Shown here in pieces: positions 12,101 to 24,945 of a DNA stretch of 64,000 nt. Within the stretch, counting starts at the first letter, position 1. Each line of letters starts with the position of its first letter. The translations under genes were made by a program, and so were the position numbers. Source of the DNA: Apiospora phragmitis (Eukaryota > Ascomycota > Sordariomycetes > Amphisphaeriales > Apiosporaceae); the NCBI GenBank assembly GCA_038363925.1, contig JAQQWL010000007.1, forward strand, positions 1,302,001 through 1,366,000. The letters run 5' to 3'. The notes beneath the pieces were generated by a model. That model had not been told where the DNA came from, did not search any database, and saw nothing but the letters and a program-made list of their open reading frames with translations.

Positions 12101-14094
12101 TTCTCAGCTGCTGCCCGTTCGTACACCACGCCATATGTTACGTGCGCACATATGTTGTATCCTGGATGCACACATTGTACTCTCCATGGCTAAATTCACC
12201 GATACGCTCCCGCGGGTCGTGGCGTCTGTCAGCTGGGCTGGGCATGGTGCTGGGATACGTAACCGACACAACATACCGTGCTAAAGAGGAGGGGGTGCGA
12301 AAAAAAAGCAAATCCTTCCTGCTCGCCTTCAAATTCCTGCTGCAGAGATAAAACAAGTAATATAATTATAAAGACGTGATAGGCTAAGTAGGTAGATTTG
12401 TACTCCGTACTTGCTTCCGTATTGTCTTCGCAGAGAGCGCCTACGCATCATACCCGCGTTAATAATGCAAATCATATTGGGATTGATCTTCATTATCGAG
12501 ATCCTTCGTGGTTTCAGCCGACTGGCCAGCTGGTCCAACATAGACCCGCGCCTATGGAGAAGCGAGAGAGGAGAGGGTGTGTGAAAAACGAGAGCCATGA
12601 AACACGCCTCCTTTTCACCATCCACCCATCCCTTCCGACATCCATTCCGCGGATCGACTCTTCCTGCTTGCTCCTAGGCGTAGATTCGACAGGTCCTGGT
12701 GCCGTGAAACCTTCCTTTGGCGAGTGTCACAGCGAGGCGTGCTAGCTGTGGTGTTGCCCCGGGCGGCCGTAAGCAAGCTTTGTTGATCTCCGCCGGCGCA
12801 CACATCCCTCCCCCTTCCGCTGTGCCACAATAACACCCTCCGGGACCAGACTGGCTCGCTTGAAGGCTGACAGGGGTCTTACACAACGCGCCTTTCCTGT
12901 AGTAGATAGTCAGAGGCAGGCAAGGCAGACGTAGATCCCACAATCCATTCTGCAACGAAAATTGAAGCAAGAAAAATAAATCCATAACTGCCGCGTATAC
13001 TACGCTAACCCAACTTCGTGAGTATACTCCGAGGATGCAACCCCACGACTGCGTGTGGGATTCTGCAACAGATGCCACCTAATTACCAGCCCTTTCTCCA
13101 TATGGGCCGGGATGAGCCGTCTGACAGCAGCATCGGAGGATTCCGCTTTCTTGCCTCAAACATATGTAAGGAAGCTCGGGGATTTTCTCCATTTTTGGCG
13201 TGAACGAACAGCAGCAGTAAGCTACATATACACATATATATATATAGGTATATACCTACCTACCTAAGGCTCACTGGGTATATAGACTATGCATGTGGAA
13301 GGAGGGAGGAACCATATCCACATTCCGCGTACATATACCCTATTCTTGGCACCTAGCTCCTTCTAGTCTTTTTTGCGAGATTCTACTAGCACTTACCCCG
13401 AGAGCGAAAGAAAGAGGGTACGGCATCGTGAACATACCATGTATAAGGCACTTTCTCAATGGATACCTATCACCAATGAGGATATTGGTGGGAATCACTA
13501 TACATAGGATAGCGGACATGGAATTAGGCGCTATGTTGGGTATCTCGTGATATATTTCTATAAACACAGTGTATAATCGTTGGCGATCAGTCCGCCTGTC
13601 CTGTTCAAGTTTTCATATCGGGACTCCATCTCTTGGATTTCCCTCTGTTCCTTTTCCTTCCTATTCTACAATGGGTCTAGTTTAGACAATCTTCCAAGAA
13701 CGAATGAAGCTGACAGCCCCCCATGTGTCATGACCATGATATGACACTTTCGACAGCAAGTTCTCATTTCAACACGCCCCAAACAGCCAACAGGCCAGAA
13801 TATGTACACGGAGCTTCTAATTCCACGCCGTACGCCATACATATAGGTATCCGTTACTCCTTCACTGAATATCACATGCTCCCAAACTCCCAAGGCAAAA
13901 CACACGGAAGGCTCTCCTAACACATAAAATAGAATCGAGACGGAAAAAGCAGCTGTTTCGATCCACCAAGCAGCATCAACAACGAAGCGAATACGACCCG
14001 GTCAATATGGGGTAGGTACAGGCATCGCCATTGTCCACTTGTGCGGCAACAGGGATCATGACATACATGCATTCCCCCTAATAGTAAGTAAGGA

Positions 14095-16767
14095 TCATGA
14101 CAAGACCTTATCGACCCGAACCAATAGGACACCCTTGGTCGGGTTACCTTTCGGGTCCTTGAGGTGGATGAAGCGATAGCCGGTCCGTAGCCGGTCTAGA
14201 CGGATGCAGGCCCAGCAGGCGAACGGATCGCGATGAATGGGGATTCGAGAAGCGCCATCCTCAATTTTGAACCTGAGAAAAACAAAGTCACATTAGCCAA
14301 AGCTGCCCAAGTATCCCGGTTGGGCGTCGAAGGAAAAAAAAAGAAGGCTATTCCACTGCAAGAGAACCAGTGCACGGCAGTGAGGTGGCAGGTATGGTAA
14401 CCATCGCATGCACCAGAATATGCCTCATTTCTTCATGCACAGGCAGCATAGGCACCTGCATGTGTGATGGGTGCCTCCGCTGCTGGACGGGCCGTTGCGT
14501 ATGCTAGCTCAACCACGTTCTCGCTTGAGAGCAAGCTGCACATGCTTTATTGGCTATTGGGCCCAAGTGAAGTCCCGACGGTTCGGATGAAATGCAGTGC
14601 AGCGTGACAGATGAGGCCACATGGATTGGGCAGGGAACTGATTGGAGTGAAAAAGGACAGGACGATCCCGAAAAACATTCTTACCTTACGAAGCTGAGCT
14701 GCTCCACCACCTTCGGGACGCCTATGAACTCGAGCAAGTTCTTGGTGCTGCCGAAGTCGGGGTGATCAGTCTTGCCGGATACTGTCTTCTGCTTGAAGTC
14801 GTCGAGCGCACGGCCGTTTCCATCGATAGAAGCACTGGACCGCTCTTCGTGCTTCTCGACGTGCAATTCGCACTTGACAAAGGGACGGAACGACCTCGTA
14901 TTGCCATTAGCGCTGCCGGCACCCTCGGGCAATGGGATATGCTGGCCGGCGAGAACAGTGATGCGCAGCGCAAGCGTCCGATGAGGGATGGCATCAGCCT
15001 GTGAGGTCGACAGGTCGTCGCTGCGGTACCCCGGAGGCTTCAACACCCATCCGTGTTCCCCCGAGAACATGCCCTCGTTGAGCATCATTGCCTCGTCGGT
15101 GGATTGCCAGTTCAGTGCCACCATCTGCACTCCTTTGCGCCAGTACAGCGACGGGTCCAAATTCGAGGAATCGAACCTCAGACCTTTTGGAAAAGCCCGC
15201 ATAAAGTAATGCATGTTATGTGTAAAGAGTTCTTGAGTCTTTGTTTGATGAAGCTCCAATATCCTCGATTCGTTTATCGAGTAGATGTGAGAGGGGGTTT
15301 TGGCCGCTGGTGAATCGAAGCTCTTGAAGTGCTCGCTGTGGGTGTATATTCCCAAAGCACCCAAGGGCTCTCCAATGAGTACTTTTGCTTTCTTGATACT
15401 GGACGAGCTCCCGCCTCTCTCGTCCTCAGAGCACGAGGCATCATCGTCAATTGTCGAGACAGGCGCTAGGGTAGCCATTGGAGCAGGCGCGTCCGGCTTG
15501 ACGGGTTTCTTGACCTTGACCAGTATCTTGTTGAGCAGCTCCTCGAGCCTTGGCATTCTATCCGGTGGGCAATTCTCAAACGGCTTTTCAACCAGTACTC
15601 CGGCCCATTCCTCCTTCATGATCTGAACCATAAGCTCCTGCTGCTCAAGTTCCGCATGCACTTCCAGACTAACGATGATGGGCAGATTCGACGTCTCGAA
15701 CGCGGTCTCCCGGACCGCCTTGCAAACCTCCCTGAACCCTACCGGCCTGGTCAGGGTATAGCCATGCATTACGATAGGTTCCGTGGGTTTGAACGACTGC
15801 CTCGACGTAGTCCTCTCTAACCGATCAGCGAGCACCGAGGGGTCCAAGGATGACGAGCTGTCTTTCGCAATGTCCTTCACGCTGTTCCTCGCGCTGTCTT
15901 TTCCAAATGCAGAAGGCGCATCTAGGCTTGTGAAGCTTGGGGTGCGACTCCGAGAATTCTTCTCGCCCAAGAAATGTTTGCTTGTCTGCTCAATTTTCTC
16001 CTCTATGGCGTCCTTCCAAGTCGCCGCAGCGCTGTGCCAGCTGCTACCGGAGAGATGGCGGGAATGCTCAGGCTTCGATCGAGATTTTGACACTAATCTG
16101 GAGTCGAACTCGGCGAGTCCCCATTCCAAACATTGATTTCTATGCACCGGCAGCCCCGTCGGAGGACCTTCTTGTATGCATCCGCACTGCTCTTCCCGGC
16201 CAGCTGGTTCCCGGACAAATACGTGTTGTGGCTGCTGCTTATGAAATAGTTGCTTAGAGGCTTGGTCAGGTCCTTTTCAGAAATCGGACTAGGCTTTTCC
16301 GCCTCCAGACCGAAGCGCATCCACCATTCTTCCAAAAACTGTTCGAATTTGTAGGAATCTCGATCGAGTCGCGGCGCTTCCTCTTCCTGTTCGTGAATGA
16401 GAAAGTACTCAAACTTCTTCCGAGATAGCTGGGAGTCCTTATCCCTTAGATAGTCGAAAATCTTCCTCAGGTGTTTTTGTATCGCAGCGCTGAGGTAAAT
16501 AGACTGCCTCCCGTCTGCCGTGCCATCGCCTGGGAAATGTATGGGCGTCGGTGAAATGAACGTGGTCAAATCTACAGCTCTCTTAAGTGCCTGCAGATGT
16601 GCCCCGGCGGTGGGGTTGAGGGTGAAGTTGCGGCGCATCGTGGTGGCATCTTTCGTAGTCGCGGAGGTTTTGGACTTGGATACCTTGAAAAAGTTCGAGA
16701 GGTTAGTCACTGGCTCGATTATATATCCTTCCACATGGGAAGTATATGGACCTACCGAGTAACACAT
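14095..16767 (-). CDS. phosphoinositide-specific phospholipase C (PLC-delta type), one frame break
   Basis: Hydrolyses PIP2 to diacylglycerol and inositol trisphosphate at membranes. Exons are 16767-14685 and 14272-14095; the donor GTAAGA and acceptor TCTCAG join VR to FKIEDG in frame. In order: an EF-hand-like helical region (residues about 75-135), the X domain with SSSHNTYLSGNQL and the second catalytic His in MHGYTLT, a low-complexity linker inside X, the Y domain (PSHIYSINE, VALNWQ, LNEGMF) and a C-terminal C2 domain. The frame changes just after CIEINVWNGD; adding one C to the run at 16119-16122 restores it and gives 753 aa, a usual fungal length. The conserved Asp after Glu in this motif (Ca2+ ligand Asp343 of rat PLC-delta1) is Asn here. 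The start is uncertain: the first 40 residues are weakly protein-like, and a later Met may be used. Confidence 0.88.
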
Positions 16768-18401
16768 AGGGGGTTATTTCTCAAGTTCAGTAGATACCCA
16801 ACCAGTCGAACTGCAGGTCGGTGTTTATCCAAAAGCCTATGCTGGAGGGTTTCGTAATGCGACGCGGATACAATTATGTGATACGGCAGCAGCTGAAGAG
16901 TCGAACGGTGCCGGATTGCTGAGGGCGGTTATCTGGTGAGTTGGAAAGAGGCGAACAGCATAAGAATAAGGAATGAACAAGTCCAGAAACGATTCAAGGA
17001 GTGGCAGAGCACGAAGAGAGCTCGCCAGATCTCGTCGAGATAATAAGATTGAGATGTAAGACAGGTTCAGCTCTGGGCCGGGGGTCCAGGAGTGGTGGAG
17101 TGCAGCCTCGCCCCGCCGAGAGCCTGTAGGGTAGGAGGCCGGGACAGGGATATAGCAGTCCATAGACCGTTAATGGAGTAGCGCAGCGGATCCAGGCCTT
17201 TATGGACTCCTATTTGGGCGTTTTGCGCTTTTGTCATCCTTATTAATAGTCCAAGCCTATGTTAGCTCTATAGGGCTGTGACGTGGAATGGGCTTGTTAA
17301 CAGCATCTTATTCCGTCCATGTCTGGAGTTTATTACTTTCGCCCATCATACCCAATGCGAGGGACCAACATGGGATGCTAGAAAAATTCCAGCATGGGCT
17401 GCCTGCTACCTGCCACACAGGCTGCTTTTGTTGCTGCGATGGCGCAGGCGAACCAAATGCTGACAGCAGATCAGATGCGACTGCATGTATGTTGGATAGT
17501 ACTGATTTGGGGGCTGAGCTGCTGCTGCCAGAACCGTTACATCCACCATTGGCCCCCAAAACAGACAGGAATATAAACAAGTCAAAATATGTTCTGTTTT
17601 CCCCTTTTAGGATCTCATGCTCGTCGTAGGTGTAGTATCCCGATCAGACAAAATCCACCGATGAACGTATGCTTAAAGGGGCGATCAATGCTTGGTTGCA
17701 ATGGCCCCCGCCAATTGGGCTTTATTACCTGCATTGAGAACGGACGTTGCTATTTCTGTTTGAAGATCGACAGTAAACAACTGGTTTACTGGGTGGATAA
17801 GCGTTGCTTGTATGATTGCATTGCACATAAGACCCTGGCATTTAAAGCCAGCCAGTGCTACCTGAACGGGTTTGTTTGTAGGTAGAGCATTAGAACTTGT
17901 CAACATACGCGGCCTTCTGCGTAAGGACTGGACTTTCTGCCATCATGCGATTTGAGCTCTTCTCCGTTTCAGATCGCGCCCAAGGTGATGGAGTTCAATG
18001 TTGTTCTGGGCTGGTTGGTCCCTATCAACTTGAGCCAAAGCAACGACCGAACACATCACTCGGCTGTCAGGTACATGGATCAATGAGCTTGGCAGAGGGG
18101 AGGATGGGATTGGTTCCCATCTGCCGCCCATCCAGCTGAGGCTGAGCTCCAGGCTCCTTGGGGACTACTACAAGTGGTAAGACATCGCCAGCCCTTACGA
18201 GCGGCTTGGGTCGTTTACGGACTGTGTGTGTCTCCTCCGTTTATGCAGACGTCACCACTGACATAAGGCCGTATACGAACCGCTTCACAGCCACACCGAA
18301 AAGATCGAATGCCAATCACCACTTTTGCACCTCGACAACTCCTCTCCAAAGAAAAAAAAATCATCAATCAGACTACAAGCTTGTAGATCACGGAAAGCGC
18401 A
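16768..18401. other. intergenic, no gene recognised
   Basis: Upstream of the divergent PLC and cupin genes. Short open frames occur on both strands, for example a 73-codon minus frame at 17685-17906, but none carries a motif I recognise. Composition is ordinary, so the RIP island does not extend here. Confidence 0.35.
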
Positions 18402-18777
18402 ATGCAGTCCAAACCTCGCAAGGAGTATGAAGCAGAGGTCCGCTCGTGGGGTTTCCCGCACGTCTTACCTGGACCGATGGGCCGTACGTAAACAATCGTT
18501 GCCGGATAGGTTACCTACCAGTCGCGACGTCTTGAACCGGATGAATGGAGGCTGACATGATGAACGGAAACCCAGCAACGCGCACTATAGCCCGCATTCT
18601 CACGGTGGCCTAACCATGCACCTGATATTGAAAGGCCAGCTGACCATCACATATCCTAATGATGCACAGCCCGAGAAGAAGACGTTCTCAGTCGGCGACC
18701 GAATCGATGTCGAGGCTGGGCGCGTGCATGAGGTCTGGATGGGCGAAGAAGGCTGTACCTACGTCATTGGAGAATAG
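18402..18777 (+). CDS. small single-domain cupin protein, one frame break
   Basis: A RmlC-like cupin of 94 aa after repair. Exons are 18402-18483 and 18576-18777, with a GTACGT donor and a CCCAG acceptor. Exon 2 contains the cupin signature: HYSPHSHGGLTMHLILKG supplies the metal-binding His residues, followed by FSVGDRIDVEAGRVHEVWMG with a third His, ending CTYVIGE. Exon 1 reads MQSKPRKEYEAEVRSWGFPHV and then shifts frame. Adding one T to the TT at 18465-18466 gives FTWTDGP and joins exon 2 in frame. The substrate is unknown; proteins of this shape are often metal-binding isomerases or binding proteins. It lies about 1.2 kb from the edge of the AT-rich island and shows no RIP-like bias. Confidence 0.78.
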
Positions 18778-19984
18778 GCTGATTGAAGTATGCATAAGAG
18801 TCTGCGTCAGTCTGCATTGTATGTAGTTGATAAGACTACGAATCATCTTTTCAACTTGTCCGTGGTGCGACGAGTGCGAAGATGCTGACTCTTGAGACGA
18901 AACGAGCTTCAGGGAATCGCGGGCGCTGCTGTTCAAGGGCCGATGAATTAGACGTGTCTTTGAATGGACGAGTAATAACCAAAACTGCTCCTGTGGTGAC
19001 AAATTTGATCATGTTCCAGACTCGGGCACAAGTCTGCTTGCTCATCGATGAAGAGATTGGAGCAAACTCAGCTTCCCAATCGCTTGAAAGCGATGGGAGA
19101 GTTCTTTTCCACCCGAAAAAGGCATCAACTTCGGCCGTCTCAATATGTTTTGGTTAATCGCAATATTAACCAGGGGGACTTGAACGTCCGGTAGGGCTTA
19201 TGAATAATCTTGATGAGTTGCGAAGATGCTACATTAGGGGTGACGGAAGGAAATGAATGACTTGCGTCGAGAACCAGAAGCGTTTGCAGCATGGTCGGGG
19301 ATGAACGAACAGTGGTTTGTCGTTTCAAGGAGTTTATGCACGTCACGGAGATGGCCAATGTGGCGATGTTGCAGTGTAGAGGAGATTGCGGATGTGATTC
19401 AAGGGAGTCGGGACGATCCATGTGCCTTTTCCTACTCGACGAAAGAATTCTCCGAGGAAGCTGAGCAGAAGGGCTCGAGGACTCGACTCGCCCAGGCGGA
19501 GGGCGAGAACCTCAGCTCGACGCCGATCGCAACGAGGTGGCCTGGCGGCTCAGAAGGGCGGCTATTTCTATATCTGCTGGCAGGCTGGCTTGCTGGATTC
19601 TGGAAATATCTTTGCTCCACTTGCTGGTCCGACCGAGTTACTCGGCGAATAAGGTATGGCGATCAATGATCGGCAGGGTCAAATATACACATTTAATATG
19701 AGCGCTTCTTTGAGCAAACGAGTAGGCTGTAGCGACTCAAGACGATGCCTATCCTTATACTACACCCTTACAGTAAGCGGCAATTGCCACTCTTTAGAGT
19801 ATATGGAAGATTGGTAACATGATAGATGATGACGATGGAGATAGTGACCAAGGACAAAAGGGTACATGTGGGCAGACGACTTGAATATGAAATGGGTTAA
19901 TGATACATCGGCCATCTTTAGTAGCAGCCGTTGAATTCTTCTACTTAAGCGGGCCCTGGAAATTAGTTTAGAAGCTTGTTAGAA
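18778..19984. other. intergenic margin left of the AT-rich island
   Basis: No gene recognised. Several open frames of 60-140 codons overlap one another on both strands without motifs. Composition is ordinary until about 19985, where the sequence turns abruptly AT-rich. Confidence 0.35.
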
Positions 19985-20942
19985 GTTAAAAACCCCCTTT
20001 TAAATTATAATCCGCTCGTTTTTTATCACACTTTTAAATATATTATTATATATAAATTAACGTTATTTTAATAATATATAATATAAAATAAAATTAATAT
20101 AAAAAATATATATATTATTTTAATTTTTTTAATAATATAATAACTATTAATTTTTAATTAATAAATTTAAATATTTTATATAATTTCTACTTTTTTTATT
20201 ATATATATATAAATTAAAAAAAGAGTAAAAGCTAGCGTTAATATTAACCCTCTTTTTTAAAATATATAATTAAGATTATCTTTTACTTTTTTTTTAATTA
20301 AATAAAGAAAATAAAAAGTGATAATATAAATTAAATAAAAATATTAAAAATATAATATTTATGATTAAATATTATTAATAAAAACGTTTCAATATTAATA
20401 AAACTTATAAAAAGTTTATTATATAATAAACTTTTATTTTATTAACGAGGCGAGAGTTTTTAAAATATAAATAAAATAAGTTTTAATGAAATTAAAAATA
20501 ATTAATGTTAATTTTTTTAAAAAAATAAAACTTTATTAGTAATAAATTTAATATAATATTAAATATTAACGAGTTTATATTAACATTTAAAAAACGTAAA
20601 TAGTAATTATTAAATAAAATATAAGCCCTTTAATAACGAAAAGGTATGTTTTTATATATTTTTTAAAATAATAATAATGAAATAATTTATTATTCTAATA
20701 AATTAAAAAAGCCGCGTTTTAAAAGAATTAGACTAAAACTTTAATTAAAACTTTACTATTTTAAATAATTTAAATTTAAATTTTAAACTCTTTTTAAAAA
20801 CAATTCAACTTATTATTTATAAATAAAAAACACTAAAAATATTATTAAATATATTATTATATAAAGATAATTTAAAAGAAAGTTAATATTTTTTTTTTAA
20901 ATTCTTTAAAAAAAAGTTTCGATATTATATATTTATAAAATA
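19985..20942. other. unassigned AT-rich sequence
   Basis: Left border of the island up to the first resolved element. It is strongly AT-biased. I see no terminal repeat or transposase relic. It may be the remains of an older insertion. Confidence 0.4.
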
Positions 20943-22801
20943 ACGTACCCTATAAGCGAGCTACGTATATAAGCGAGCTACGCACTTTTTATTATTAAGC
21001 TTTATAAGTTATAAATTAATTTAATTATAACGCTTAGAACTAATTAAATATATTAATAATTATTATTTTTAAAAGTTTTTATATTATTTTAATAAGTACG
21101 CGTATTATGCCCGGGCTCTCCGTAGATTTTATAGCGTTATAAGCGTGTTTTAAACGTCCTCGTATAATTACTTTTCCGACGGGATTCGTTTTATAATTAT
21201 TTATTAATCTTTTTTTAAAACTATAAGTCTTTTTTAGCTTATATACGAAGTAATCTTTTATTTTATAGCCGTTTCTTTTTCGTACGGCGGCGCCGGCTAA
21301 GTATCTTATTTATTTTTCGAAATATCGCGTTCTTATTTTTTAAAAAAGTAATTCGGTATATATTTTATATTATAACCTTTACGATTTAATTAAAACTAAT
21401 TAAAATAAATATCGAGAAGTTATTTTAATATTATACGATACGGTTTTAAACGTAATTAATTTAAAATTAAGCTTTAATCGATTTATTTATAGTTTTTAAT
21501 TTTTAAGGGATAAATAAGTTAAAAAACGTTTTTAAAAGTATTAAAATATATAGTTTTATATTTAATTATAAAATAATATATTCCGGATTATATAAAACGA
21601 GTTTTATTTTTTAAAAGCTTTTTTATATATTCGAAACAATAAAAATCGCTTAAAACGCTTTTAAAAACGTTAATAAGAAGTCCTCCTTAAAAATATAAGT
21701 AATATACGCTCGTATAAAACCTTTAATTTCTTTCTCGTACGCCCTTTTTAATATACGAAAATAGCCGATATTAAAAAGTTAAAACTTATATAATAAATAA
21801 GAAAATATATAAAGTATAATAATCGAGTTTTTTTCGTAATAACGCTCGAAAGTTATTAAGTAATAGTTTTCATAACCGTTTAAAACTAAGAAGTAATAAT
21901 AACCTTTTATATAAAACTTAATATATTAATTAAAGTATTAAATATAATCCTCGCTTTTTTTATTTATAATTTAATTATTTTTAATAATTATAAATACTTA
22001 GTTCTTTAATAATAAGCTGTTTTTATATTAAAAAAAAGTATATTTTCTCGATAAAAATAATATATAAAAAGATAGTATAACCGTTTAATCCAACGCTTTA
22101 AATAATTATAACCTATTCTTAATTCTTTTATTATATTATTTTAAGCTTTTCGTATCGATCGAAAGTAGTTATAATTATTTCGAACGAGATTTAACTTATA
22201 AAAAACCCGGTCTTATCGAAATTATATATATCCTCCTTTTATATCCTATATTTATTAATTATATTTTATACGAAAATAAACTATACGCGATACGCGTTAA
22301 AATCTTTATAAAAAACTTTTTAATAATTAATTCTTTAATTAAAACGCGTCCGGAGGTTTAATTATTATCGTATAAAATTAAAAGCTTAATTAACGCCGAC
22401 GCGTCTCGCGTTACGTAAGCTAAATAATCGATTCGCTATATTTTTTATATTATCTAGCCGGTGAAAAAACGATCGCGTATTTAAATTAATAATATATTAA
22501 ATAATTAATTCCTCTTTAAAATTAAAAAGCTTTTAAGAATTTATAAAGATTTTAAATCGTGGTCGAATTCCGCGTCGTCGGCTACGTAACGTTAACTTTA
22601 AGATATAATATATCGCTATAACTTTTCGTACACTTAATTTCGAGTTATTTTAAAACGCTTATAACGTTAAATTAAACCTTTTTTCTTTATTTTTTAATTC
22701 TATAATTATTAAAGGAGAAAAGTTAATATAAAGTTAATTATAAGAAAATTAATTAAAAATGCGCAGCTCGCTTATATGCGTAGCTCGCTTATATGGTACG
22801 T
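20943..22801 (-). mobile_element. family 1 pogo/Fot1-like transposon, degraded copy E1
   Basis: An element of 1859 bp bounded by TA on both sides, the target-site duplication of Tc1/mariner/pogo transposons. The terminal inverted repeats of about 44 bp start ACGTACC and each holds two tandem copies of ATAAGCGAGCTACG. The internal sequence is collinear, in inverse orientation, with E2 (24946-26784). On the minus strand the relic transposase ends with a basic RRRTKKKRL-like segment (about 21285) and a zinc-knuckle relic encoding GEPGHNTR (about 21098-21125). Size, repeat length, target site and C-terminus fit the Fot1 branch of pogo elements. The reading frame is full of stops, mostly C to T type, so it cannot be active. 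Confidence 0.85.
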
Positions 22802-23114
22802 TATTAATAAAAACTTCTCGATTTTCGCTTAATATTAAAATATCGTAATAATTATTCTTTTTTTATATAATAACGGTCCTCGCTATAATATTTATATTAT
22901 TATATATAAATAATTAAAATAAACGTATTAATTATTTTAAAAAACTAATTATAGTTTTAATTTATATATATTATAATTAAATGTTTATAATAAACGTTAT
23001 TAAAGTTGTAAAAAAAGCTTAATAAAATTTACTTAAATTTATATTAATAATATAAAAAAGTATTTAAACGTGAGATTAAAAAACGCTTTATTAATATAAT
23101 AATAATAATATTTA
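22802..23114. other. unassigned AT-rich spacer between E1 and A
   Basis: About 310 bases, strongly AT-biased, with an (AAT)n stretch near 23098-23110. No terminal repeats or protein relics seen. Confidence 0.4.
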
Positions 23115-24830
23115 ACGTAGTTTATTATTAAATTAACTATATAATTAAGTCTATTACTTTTTTTAATTTATATAACTAAACTTTAATACGTAATACTTTA
23201 ATAACTATAATATCGATTTAATTGAAAAAAGATTATATTGTTTTAATAAGTTAAGCGACGCGAGAAGGTTTAAATTAAATTAGTTAAAGAGCTGCTACAA
23301 AAGTGTACAACGTCCTCTAAGCTATTTTAAGCGACTAATTCCGCGGTATTAAACCTCGACGCGAAATTTAATATTTTAATATAAATTTAATGTAATTAAA
23401 AAAGGAGCTTTATAAATATATAATTAATTTAAATATTAAGGAATACTTATTAATATTAATATTATAAAAGATATAATTAATGTTTTTTTAAAATAATATA
23501 ACGACGACCGCGTTAATAAATAATAAGTTAAACGCTTTATTAATTATAATTTAAATAAACTATTAATATAATTATTAAAGGGCTTTTTATAAAGATTTAA
23601 ATATTATTTCCGGCTAGTTCGCCTTAATTATAAATATTAAAGCTAAATATAATATTTTAAATAAAAATACATAAAATTCTAATAAAACTAGCTTTATAAT
23701 AAATATAATTAAGTTAATACTAATTATAATACGCGCCGATTAATATAAAAAAGCGAAATTGGTTTAATTTAATAATTAAAAATAGTTTATATTTATTAAA
23801 CATATTAATTTATAAAGTTAATATATCTCGTTATTTTTAATTATTTAAAGTTAATATTACTTCGTAAATTAATTTCGAGAATATAATTTATTAAACGATT
23901 AAATAATTAAACCGACTCTTAATAGTTAAATTGATAATAAAACGAGCTTAAATTAAATTTAATACTTTAATAAGTATATTAAAGCGCGAATAAAAAGCTT
24001 TTATTATTTTTTAATTTTAAACGATTACGAAAGCTATATTTCGGCCGAATTCGAGGAATTCTATAAGAATAACGATATTATTACGCTTAGTATATTTTCT
24101 TACTTTTTTTATTTACTTTAACTTTTAAATATAACACTTTATTTATTATTTAAGCGTATTTATTTTTAAAACAAATCGAGTTATTTATTAAAGCGTTAAT
24201 AAATTACATTATGAAGTTAAAGTTTATTATCACTTTATAGGCCGCATGTTTTATTATTTTTATAAAAAATAAAATTAAATTTAAACTTAATATAGTTAGT
24301 TTAATATTTTATTATTTAAACGAATTAATTAATAAGCTAAATATAGGTCTTTAAACGTTTATATTTAACTTATTGCGCTTAAAAATAATGAATACTTATA
24401 ACTTTTAATAAATAACTGAAGATTTTATTTTTATTTATAAAACAAGTTTTTTAATATTAATTTAAATATTATAAAATAAATAACGAAGAAAATATATATA
24501 ATAATATATAGAATAACTTTTATAGAAACTTGAATATATTTTTATAAATAATTAATTTAATACTTTTTAAACTTTAAAAAATTAAAAAATTACGCGTTTA
24601 ATTTAAAAGAGCCTTTATTATATAAGAATTTTAAAAGCTATAAAACGAGAAGGTAAAAAAAAAAGCTTTTAGTAATTAATAAAAGCGAAATAAAGGGTTT
24701 ATTAAAATAAAAGACAACCGGTAAAAAGCGTTATAATATTTATAGAGAAATAAGTTATAGTATATAAATATATAAATATATAAAAAGAATATAAAATTAA
24801 GTAATAAATTAAATAAAAATATTTATATTA
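23115..24830 (+). mobile_element. family 2 pogo-like transposon, degraded copy A, right end not found
   Basis: The left end is TA followed by ACGTAGTTTATTATTAAATT, matching the ends of copies B and C. The body is collinear with C and with the reverse of B. A DDE transposase relic is readable on the plus strand at about 24010-24095, encoding LILNDYESYISAEFEEF, which resembles the LILDGHxSH...EF block of pogo/Tigger transposases. Shared sequence continues to about 24830, including the segment around 24710-24800. I found no matching right terminal repeat before E2 begins at 24946, so this copy is truncated or its end has decayed. The right coordinate is approximate. Confidence 0.7.
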
Positions 24831-24945
24831 TAAAGTTACTAAAACTTTTTACTTTATTAATAAATGAAATTAGTATTTAAATTAATTATTAAAATAAGGA
24901 AAATTTATATAAAATATATAAGAAATACTCGTAATTATATATTTA

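Larger units (their letters stand above)
7298..14094. other. long gene-poor stretch with simple repeats
   Basis: About 6.8 kb without a gene I can support. It contains a run of 12 G (7558-7569), an A/G-only purine run (about 8377-8430), a GGGCT pentamer repeat (about 9078-9105), an AATCA-type repeat (about 9122-9153) and a TA-rich microsatellite (about 13229-13255). Open frames here are short, lie on both strands and show no recognisable motifs. The region could hold noncoding RNA genes, which cannot be judged from sequence alone. Confidence 0.4.

Noticed and set aside
15158..15184. tRNA-like B box (GGTTCGATTCC on the minus strand)
   Set aside because: It lies inside the PLC Y domain, encoding RFDSS, with no A box or acceptor stem at the right distance.
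19140..19421. Open frames on both strands left of the AT-rich island
   Set aside because: Overlapping frames without motifs; a GTTCAAGTC word in reverse is not part of a tRNA fold.
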